Assembly: GCA_945873955.1 (NCBI GenBank)
Contig: CAMCFA010000008.1
Coordinates: forward strand, 1 to 64,000
DNA length: 64,000 bases
DNA from: an uncultured Clostridia bacterium
Lineage (GTDB): Bacteria; Bacillota; Clostridia; Oscillospirales; Ruminococcaceae
Reading direction: 5' to 3'
Part shown: piece by piece, positions 58,801-64,000 of the stretch
Numbering within the stretch: position 1 is the first letter of the stretch
How the letters are laid out: each line of letters begins with the position of its first letter
Notes under the pieces: model-generated
Databases searched by the model: none
Told to the model about the DNA's origin: nothing
Seen by the model: the letters and a program-made list of their open reading frames with translations, nothing else
Position numbers and translations under genes: made by a program

Positions 58801-61800
58801 TAATCATCAAGTCGATATACAAGGGTCTGGAACATTTCGGGTTCAAAAGCGGGCGCATACTTGACCCCTCAATGGGTACCGGTAACTTTTTTGGCAATAT
58901 GCCCGAAGAAATGCGCAACAACAGCACCCTTGACGGTGTGGAGCTTGATACTCTTACTGCAAGGATAGCGCATTATCTCTATCCTCGTGCAAGCATTCAG
59001 AACAAGGGCTTTGAACGAGCAAGAATAAACACGCCTTACGATGTGGTTGTCGGCAATGTTCCCTTTGGTGATTTTAAGCCCTACGACCAACAGTACGACA
59101 GCCAATTCCTTATCCACGATTACTTTTTCATAAAGTCACTGGACAACCTCAAACCCGGCGGTATTGCCGCGCTTATTACCTCAAAGGGTACGCTCGACAA
59201 GTACCAATCACAGCCAAGAGTTGAGATGTTGAAACGAGCCGAGCTTATCGGCGCAGTTCGTCTTCCAAACAACGCTTTTGAGTCGGCGGGAACCGAAACG
59301 GTAACAGACATTCTTTTCTTTCAGAAAAGGGATACCGTCCTTTCCGACGAGGAAGTTGAGGATATGGATTTGGACAAGGACGCTCCGTGGGTAACTGCCG
59401 GAGGCAGCCTGAGAGTCGGCGATGTCTGGTATCAGGGAAACCGATACTATGAAAAGCACAGCGACAATATTCTCGGCGAAATGAAAGAAATAACAGGTCG
59501 TTTCGGGCGAGAGATTACCGTTATGCCGGTCGGAGATTTGCAGGAGCAGCTTGACGCGGCTATTTCCCGAATGTCGGCGACCTTCTCCGCAGAGCCTACC
59601 ATTGAAGAAATGGACGAGGGCGAAATTGAAGAAATCTCAATCCCCGATGGAGTAAAGCCGTTCACCTACTACATCGAGAATAACAGGCTCTACTTTGCGG
59701 ACAACCGCACAGCAAAGCCATATTCCGGCGACGCCAATTCAGAAAGAGCAATCAAGCTGATGGTAGAGATAGTTCAGCGCTATGACCATATCATCATGAG
59801 TCAGCGCAGCGGCTGCTCCGACGAGGTGTTTGAGAGCGAACGTATTGCGCTCAATAACACCTATGATATGTTCGTCAAGAAATACGGTTATCTGTCCTCC
59901 GCGGTTAATCAGCGCAGGTTTGCCGATGATGTACGCAGCCCGAAACTGTTTTCTCTTGAAATAGAAACCCGCGATGAGAACAACAAGGCGGTTATCAAAA
60001 AGGCGGATATTTTCTATGAGCGCACCGTAAATCAGTACCGCAACCCAACCCATGCTGACAGCGCTATAGAAGCTATGCACCTTTCCCTCAATCTAAAGCA
60101 GAAGATAGACCTGTCATATATGGCTAGACTATGTGGCAAAACCGAGGACGAGGTTATCGAGGAGCTTGGCGACCTTATCTACTGCGACCCCGCCCTAAAC
60201 TACGGCGACAAATACAGCGGCTGGGTGACGGCGGAGGAATACCTTTCGGGCAGAACGCGCGATAAGTTAGGTCTTGCCATTGTAAAGGCTGAAGAAAATC
60301 CGGAGCGTTTCATCAGAAATGTGGAGGCGCTCAAAGAACACCAGCCGCCGCAGTTAAGCATAGCGGACATCAGCTTTCGGCTAGGTTCGTTTTTCATTCC
60401 CTCGGAGATGTTTACGCAGTTCATGTATGACACATTTGAAACCAATATGTGGGCGCGTAACTCCGCTTTACCTCGCGGAGTGATAAGCTGCGAATATATC
60501 GCAGCCACCAACGAATGGCGCATACCGAACAAAACCGCAGAACACAGCGTTAAGGTTGATGAGGAATTCGGTACAAAGCGTCTGAACGCTTATGAACTGA
60601 TGGAACTTGTTTTAAACCAGCGCAAAGCCGAGGTAAAAGACAAGGTAACTTACCGCGACGAGGACGGAGAGCATGAAAAGTATGTTCTGAACCGCAAAGA
60701 AACCATTCTTGCCCGTGATAAACAGGCTAAGATAGAACAGGCTTTTCGCGAATGGATACTTGCAGACCCCACCCGCATAAAAACCATTGAGGAGATATAC
60801 AACAACCGTTTCAACGCGATTACTCCCCGAAAGTATGACGGAAGCTACATTGAAATTCCCGGCATGGCAAAAAGCCTTTCACTCCGTCCTCATCAGAAAG
60901 ATGTAATCGCAAGATTTGCGGCAACAGGCGGCGGACTTATGGCTCACGAGGTAGGCGCAGGCAAAACAGCAGCGTCCGCGGCGCTTGGAATGTACCTAAA
61001 ATCAATCGGTGCGATAAACAAGCCCCTGTATGTTGTCCCCAATGCCGTCATCGGTCAGTTTGGAGAGGAATTTCAGCGGTTCTTCCCGCAAGCAAATATT
61101 CTTGTGGCAACGGAAAAGGATTTTCAGACCAACAACCGCCGCAGATTCCTCGCGAAAATCTCATCATGCAACTTTGACGCAGTTATCATTTCACAGTCGC
61201 AGTTTGAGAAGATACCCGTTTCTCTTGAAAGACAGGAGGAATATTATGGACGAAAGATAGACGCACTCACAGCTTCCATTGAGATGATGAAACAAGACAA
61301 AGGGCAAAGGCTTTCGATAAAAAAGCTGGAGAGCATGAGGAAAACTATCTCCACAAAGATTGAAAAGCTGAGAGCAGCCTTCAAAAAGGACAATCTCCTT
61401 TGCTTTGAGGACCTCGGCTGTGACTATCTTGTTGTGGACGAGGCTCATGCTTACAAGAACCTTGCAATCTTCTCCAAGATGAACAATGTCGCAGGCGTAA
61501 ATGTAAGCTCAAATTCACAGCGAGCCTTTGACCTTGAAATCAAGATACGCTACATACAAGAACTGAACAACGGCGGCGGTGTGTGCCTTATGACGGGTAC
61601 TCCTATTTCCAACGCTATCTCCGAAATGTTCGTGTGGCAGTATCTTCTGCAATTCCCCACGCTGCGCGAACTCGGCATTGAGTATTTCGACAACTGGGCG
61701 TCCATCTATGGAGAGATAACACAGGCAATGGAGGTAAAGCCCTCCGGCAGCGGTTTTCGTATGCGCACCCGTTTCGCAAATTTCGTCAATCTTCCGGAGT

Positions 61801-63365
61801 TATGCAACCTGTTCGGCGAGGTCACAGACCTTGTAAAAACGGGCGACCTTGATTATCTTAAACTGCCGCAGATAGCAGGTGGAAAGCCCGAAATGATAAT
61901 CTGCGAACCCTCTCCCTCACAGGAACAACAGCGCGACGAGGGTATGGAGAGAGCAAAGAAAATCGAGGCGGGAATTGTTAAGCCGGATGAAGACAATATG
62001 CTTGCTATCTGCACATATATGACAAAGGTAGCTCTTGACGGACGAATACTTGACCCCGAATCGGAGGACTACGAAGGTTCAAAGATAAACCAATGCGTAA
62101 GGCGTATTCTTGAAATCGACCGGCAGCACCCGAATACGGCGCAGGTAGTTTTCTGCGATACCAATACGCCAAAGTATGACGGCAAATTCACCGTTTACGA
62201 GGATATAAAGCGAAAACTTGTGGAGTCCGGTCTGTATAAACCAGAAGAAATAGCTTTTGTCCATGACGCTAAAAACGACAAGCAGCGCCTTGAAATCTTT
62301 GAAAAGGTAAACAACGCCCAAATAAGGCTCATAATCGGTTCTACGGGAAAACTCGGCACGGGCGTCAATATTCAGAGAAACCTTATTGCAATGCACCACT
62401 TGGACGCTCCCTACCGTCCTTCCGACATCGAGCAGCGAAATGGTCGCGGCATAAGGCAGGGTAACAACAATCCCGAAGTAACCGTAATCTACTACGCTAC
62501 CAAAGGCACTTTCGATACCTACCGTTGGCAGTTGTTGGAGAAAAAACAGGAAACCTCATCAAAGGTGTTGTCGGGCAAGCCCGTATCCCGCAGCTGCAAG
62601 GACATCGACGAGGTTGCTCTTACTTTTTCAGAAATGAAAGCAGCCACAACAGACAATCCGCTGATAGCCGAAAAGCTCACGGTTGACAACGAGGTTGCCC
62701 GTCTTTCGCTGCTTGAAACCGACTACCTATCTCACCACAGACAGCTTGCCCACGATATTCAGGAGGTGTATCCCAAGAACATTCAAAGCTATACCAGACA
62801 GCGCGACAATGCCATTTCCGATATTCAAACGCTGAACAGCAATCCCTATGTAGAAGATTGTTTCCACATAGAAATGAACGGGCAAATGATTGCTGAAAAA
62901 GAAATAGCTGCTGCTGAAATCGAAAAGCAGGCTCACGCATATATGGTCAGCGAGGCTTTCCGCGGTGGGGAGCCGATTTTCTTTGCCAAGTACCACGGCT
63001 TTGAAATAGGATTGCGCCGTTCGGATCAGTACAATTGCAGCATACTTGTCAAGGGTGCGAACCTTTACAGGTCAGACTACAACAACAGCGGAACAGGCGC
63101 TATCACCCGAATTGACAATATGCTCCAAAGGCTTGAAAAGCAGCCGGAGGAATTTGCGGCGGCTATCGAAAAAGCAGAAAAACAGCTTGCAAACGCTCAA
63201 TCCCTCTATGACCGCCCGTTTGAATACGCTGCCGAGCTGAAAGAACTGGTCGAAAAACAGGCGTACCTAAACGCACAGCTTGAATTCGGCAGCGACAGCA
63301 ACGACAACCAAATCGTTGATGACAATGGCGAGGACGAGGGCGAAAGCGCAGAAATGGAAATTTAA
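55869..63365 (+). CDS. Giant DNA methylase/DEAD-like helicase protein of ICEs
   Basis: 2498 residues, a known giant ICE protein type. Domains: an N-terminal helical part (~1-230), a disordered linker (~230-430), LPD-like modules (~440-800, e.g. TGFEGGKWRVDDFYKTGNPSIDELAAFL), an N6-methylase-like domain (GRILDPSMGTGNFFGNMP, ~1000; YDVVVGNVPFGDFK, ~1060, with NVPF in place of NPPF), a long middle, then an SF2/SNF2-like helicase (MAHEVGAGKTAASAALGMY ~1690; DYLVVDEAHAYKN ~1855; QRNGRGIRQGNNNPEVTVIYYATKGT ~2190). It probably processes or protects element DNA during transfer. The linker overlaps a second ORF. Two dispersed palindromes lie in its coding sequence. Confidence 0.9.
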   Translation: MSSKYDKVEQLYRQLIPRLSRAAYWDKMLRQIAPFWKLANFTEGMLLTEQLPNATAVASFEQWKKMGRFVKFREKSVLIFASEFDTEVKYLFDISQTYGNAITPKWEMNERLANSIITKYNTEFGENVTNLQSVISKSLDKKLVCSYNYICKGIPSAATDSRVRQLIYDSAKVICMTRCGIDPSEIKADFSNIELLKKEISRIEIGNAGFELAKQVLREIDRMVRSEINERNNDESDVRGRHLRDSLHGEERSLLREDGQLRQEGHEHTRSESPRYDGGAGQDGSSVHKHERAVSDDMGGNRSESREQPQRNAGGAETENKVQPEHRDERAAVNGDIHSGAELGMGYNQELRELADSGVPVEEHDSGTEYDNALNDDGGLTETETTEYEDEVDFSDGESASFLYGEQFSLFETEPPAAETSKEENDAALIEVIMGGTGFEGGKWRVDDFYKTGNPSIDELAAFLKKEYGIGGSSSRTDNFKFSWYDAKGIKITMNNGEDVLFKWNTVAKAAAKLLANDEYITQKDKDDRLKSCVYHARYGIDHRDSYDIKVQEEAIAYLDSIGYDYCIGEENGTGYYLFPDSVCVVNLLRTNQADRYVICAPKCTLSDDYLSEHNITFLKIGRDVALKDMCYSSNDKLLKEIKAAMDAEPGHDVSFPTLKEQLIKRDFYYRELYEAIRNAEEVPLINTHEVGDKCYTIEDADSLQFENWKLVPDGTGFILRADNIGFGGTRVVDCFIQSFKDIDAAIDYLNSHGLEIEIEIAEKENAVSAEQPAPSVPNNDSTGSKSIDKLMVGDVIEYGDETWRITDIDGDFMLCLENLGKYNNLAAESIVGNWKDKIIKGGGFKLISSAEPAEVPAETGQDVSFPEEKPAVEERPRPENFVIPDDFAYSHGKKAKYQDNIAAIKLLNLLETEKRFATPEEQLILARYSGWGGIPEAFDKGNDSWSSEYTELKNLLSKTEYRNARASTNTTFYTDPLIIKSIYKGLEHFGFKSGRILDPSMGTGNFFGNMPEEMRNNSTLDGVELDTLTARIAHYLYPRASIQNKGFERARINTPYDVVVGNVPFGDFKPYDQQYDSQFLIHDYFFIKSLDNLKPGGIAALITSKGTLDKYQSQPRVEMLKRAELIGAVRLPNNAFESAGTETVTDILFFQKRDTVLSDEEVEDMDLDKDAPWVTAGGSLRVGDVWYQGNRYYEKHSDNILGEMKEITGRFGREITVMPVGDLQEQLDAAISRMSATFSAEPTIEEMDEGEIEEISIPDGVKPFTYYIENNRLYFADNRTAKPYSGDANSERAIKLMVEIVQRYDHIIMSQRSGCSDEVFESERIALNNTYDMFVKKYGYLSSAVNQRRFADDVRSPKLFSLEIETRDENNKAVIKKADIFYERTVNQYRNPTHADSAIEAMHLSLNLKQKIDLSYMARLCGKTEDEVIEELGDLIYCDPALNYGDKYSGWVTAEEYLSGRTRDKLGLAIVKAEENPERFIRNVEALKEHQPPQLSIADISFRLGSFFIPSEMFTQFMYDTFETNMWARNSALPRGVISCEYIAATNEWRIPNKTAEHSVKVDEEFGTKRLNAYELMELVLNQRKAEVKDKVTYRDEDGEHEKYVLNRKETILARDKQAKIEQAFREWILADPTRIKTIEEIYNNRFNAITPRKYDGSYIEIPGMAKSLSLRPHQKDVIARFAATGGGLMAHEVGAGKTAASAALGMYLKSIGAINKPLYVVPNAVIGQFGEEFQRFFPQANILVATEKDFQTNNRRRFLAKISSCNFDAVIISQSQFEKIPVSLERQEEYYGRKIDALTASIEMMKQDKGQRLSIKKLESMRKTISTKIEKLRAAFKKDNLLCFEDLGCDYLVVDEAHAYKNLAIFSKMNNVAGVNVSSNSQRAFDLEIKIRYIQELNNGGGVCLMTGTPISNAISEMFVWQYLLQFPTLRELGIEYFDNWASIYGEITQAMEVKPSGSGFRMRTRFANFVNLPELCNLFGEVTDLVKTGDLDYLKLPQIAGGKPEMIICEPSPSQEQQRDEGMERAKKIEAGIVKPDEDNMLAICTYMTKVALDGRILDPESEDYEGSKINQCVRRILEIDRQHPNTAQVVFCDTNTPKYDGKFTVYEDIKRKLVESGLYKPEEIAFVHDAKNDKQRLEIFEKVNNAQIRLIIGSTGKLGTGVNIQRNLIAMHHLDAPYRPSDIEQRNGRGIRQGNNNPEVTVIYYATKGTFDTYRWQLLEKKQETSSKVLSGKPVSRSCKDIDEVALTFSEMKAATTDNPLIAEKLTVDNEVARLSLLETDYLSHHRQLAHDIQEVYPKNIQSYTRQRDNAISDIQTLNSNPYVEDCFHIEMNGQMIAEKEIAAAEIEKQAHAYMVSEAFRGGEPIFFAKYHGFEIGLRRSDQYNCSILVKGANLYRSDYNNSGTGAITRIDNMLQRLEKQPEEFAAAIEKAEKQLANAQSLYDRPFEYAAELKELVEKQAYLNAQLEFGSDSNDNQIVDDNGEDEGESAEMEI
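56554..57009 (+). CDS. Nested out-of-frame ORF inside the giant gene
   Basis: 151 residues from ATG 56554, with AAGGAG 8 nt upstream, in a different frame from the giant gene across its disordered linker. The product looks like a folded protein (CEIPYTEKNGVYYAKMDSYG, SGLYRTIWEEIAQKAENSR) whereas the giant frame here is low-complexity. It may be a true overprinted gene; a minus-strand ORF across the same region shows that composition also favours open frames. Confidence 0.4.
   Translation: MSETTMKVMFADDICEIPYTEKNGVYYAKMDSYGRKDMSILALKALDMMAELDRTVLQCINMSGLYRTIWEEIAQKAENSRSETLEALKQKTKFSPNTEMREQQLTEIFTAAQNSAWDTIRSCVNWLIAECRSRNTIAELSTITLSMMTAA
57817..57833. repeat. Dispersed palindrome, copy 3 (in coding sequence)
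   Basis: CGGGACATGATGTCTCG within the giant gene, encoding PGHDVSF. It matches copy 1 with one change in the spacer. Confidence 0.65.
58447..58463. repeat. Dispersed palindrome, copy 4 (in coding sequence)
   Basis: CGGGACAAGATGTCTCG, identical to copy 1, encoding TGQDVSF. The flanks extend the symmetry to GAAA...TTTC here. Confidence 0.65.
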
Positions 63366-63375
63366 TAATTCTTGT

Positions 63376-63398
63376 GGCAGCTTTAGGGCTGCCTTTTT
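63376..63398 (+). terminator. Short terminator after the giant gene
   Basis: GGCAGC, TTTAGG, GCTGCC then TTTTTA. Confidence 0.65.
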
Positions 63399-63412
63399 AT
63401 GTGGAGGATAAA

Positions 63413-63682
63413 ATGGACAGACATCTTGCTAAATACTACAAAGAGCATTATCCTGCGGGAACGCGGATAATGCTTGTTCACATGAACGATGATGACCCGC
63501 GCCCCATTCCCGATGGAACTAAGGGAACGGTAAATTGCGTTGACGACGCCGGAACTCTGCATTGCACCTTTGATAACGGCAGAATGCTTGGAATATGCCC
63601 CGAAGTCGATTCCTTTCACAAAATTGAGGAACACGAACACGACAACGGCGACGATTCCGAGGACAACGAGCATGAGATGTGA
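63413..63682 (+). CDS. DUF4314-family protein
   Basis: 89 residues from ATG 63413 (GTGGAGGA upstream; tracked start 63374 precedes the terminator). DUF4314 pattern: YPAGTRIMLVHMNDDDPRPIPDGTKGTVNCVDDAGTLHCTFDNGRMLGICPEVDSF. A common small protein next to helicase and LPD genes in clostridial ICEs. Confidence 0.85.
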   Translation: MDRHLAKYYKEHYPAGTRIMLVHMNDDDPRPIPDGTKGTVNCVDDAGTLHCTFDNGRMLGICPEVDSFHKIEEHEHDNGDDSEDNEHEM

Positions 63683-63692
63683 GGTGAGCATT

Positions 63693-64000
63693 TTGGACGC
63701 TGTTGACGCTTATGCTGCTGATTATCAGCTATGCGAGATTATGGGGCAGAAAGCAATTTACACGGAATCCCTTATCGACAGGCATTCTGTCCCCGACGGA
63801 TACTATGCTTACGATATACGCGACCCTATCGGAGACGGTGAAATCTGCGAGATACGCAACTTTATCCGCCACGGACGCGATGGAACTTTCATAATCTGCA
63901 AGCCGATTGACGGCGCGGATTGCGGTGTTGTCATTACTGAAGAAGAAATGACGCTGTTTGGGAAAACCACAACACTGAATGACTATATCAACTCATGGCG
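63693..64000 (+). CDS. LPD28-like ICE protein, 3' end outside window
   Basis: An open frame from TTG 63693 (GAGGTGAG upstream) to the window end, absent from the track. LDAVDAYAADYQLCEIMGQK then TESLIDRHSVPDGYYAYDIRDPIGDGEICEIRNFI matches the LPD28-type domain found after DUF4314 in ICEs. It is truncated by the window edge. Confidence 0.65.
   Translation, partial: MDAVDAYAADYQLCEIMGQKAIYTESLIDRHSVPDGYYAYDIRDPIGDGEICEIRNFIRHGRDGTFIICKPIDGADCGVVITEEEMTLFGKTTTLNDYINSW

Overview
The window is a nested mobile-element region from a low-to-medium GC Gram-positive bacterium, most likely a gut clostridium of the Ruminococcus/Oscillospiraceae type. The evidence is the strong AGGAGG ribosome sites with frequent GTG/TTG starts, the TTGACA-17-TATAAT promoters, and the MobV, RepA-like, ParAB and LPD/helicase genes typical of that group. 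The species is inferred and not proven. I see no chromosomal housekeeping gene and no complete rRNA or tRNA.

Region 1 (1-2990) is the end of an integrative/mobilizable element: a MobV-type relaxase cut by the window edge, a following reading frame that may be its broken C-terminus, an excisionase-like protein and a tyrosine integrase. An 11-bp tandem repeat follows the integrase.

Region 2 (about 3010-44945) is a prophage with a large serine integrase. It carries divergent CI/Cro-like regulators with operators, a RecT/SSB/replisome-organizer/RusA replication block, many small early genes, a DNA-methylase-like protein, a second tyrosine recombinase, and a cargo block of one Na+/solute symporter plus paired PP-loop (PAPS-reductase-like) and ParB-like genes resembling IbrA/IbrB. 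The tail module then begins abruptly at the tape measure. Terminase, portal, capsid, sheath, tube and most of the tail chaperone are missing, and a chaperone-like C-terminal remnant is joined directly to the last ParB gene. The baseplate genes (X, D, V, U, W, J, I) are intact. They lead into a complete diversity-generating retroelement (DGR): a C-type-lectin/FGE-fold target protein with its variable repeat (VR), a GATA-loop hairpin, Avd, the template repeat (TR), a spacer RNA and a YMDD reverse transcriptase. VR and TR align over 114 bp with 14 differences, all at TR adenines. Holin, GH25 lysin, an amidoligase-like gene and small HTH genes close the prophage.

Region 3 (44941-64000) begins with a fragment matching the 3' end of tRNA-Glu and continues into a plasmid-like ICE backbone: a replication initiator with in-gene 23-bp iterons and an overlapping leader peptide, ParA/ParB, an Rpn-type nuclease, a SUKH protein, a Toprim primase-like protein, a second ParB-like protein, a 2498-residue methylase/helicase and LPD-type proteins. 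The prophage therefore sits at the tRNA-derived attachment junction between an integrase end and a replication end. That arrangement is what a circular ICE or a tandem ICE array would give.

The most notable observations are a mutagenic DGR carried by a headless, sheathless prophage remnant inside an integrative element; an operator-like inverted repeat shared by the DGR promoter and the HTH gene at the prophage end; iterons out of codon phase in rep; two related three-way-junction-like leaders before rep and parA; and a dispersed palindrome that could be the ParB centromere.
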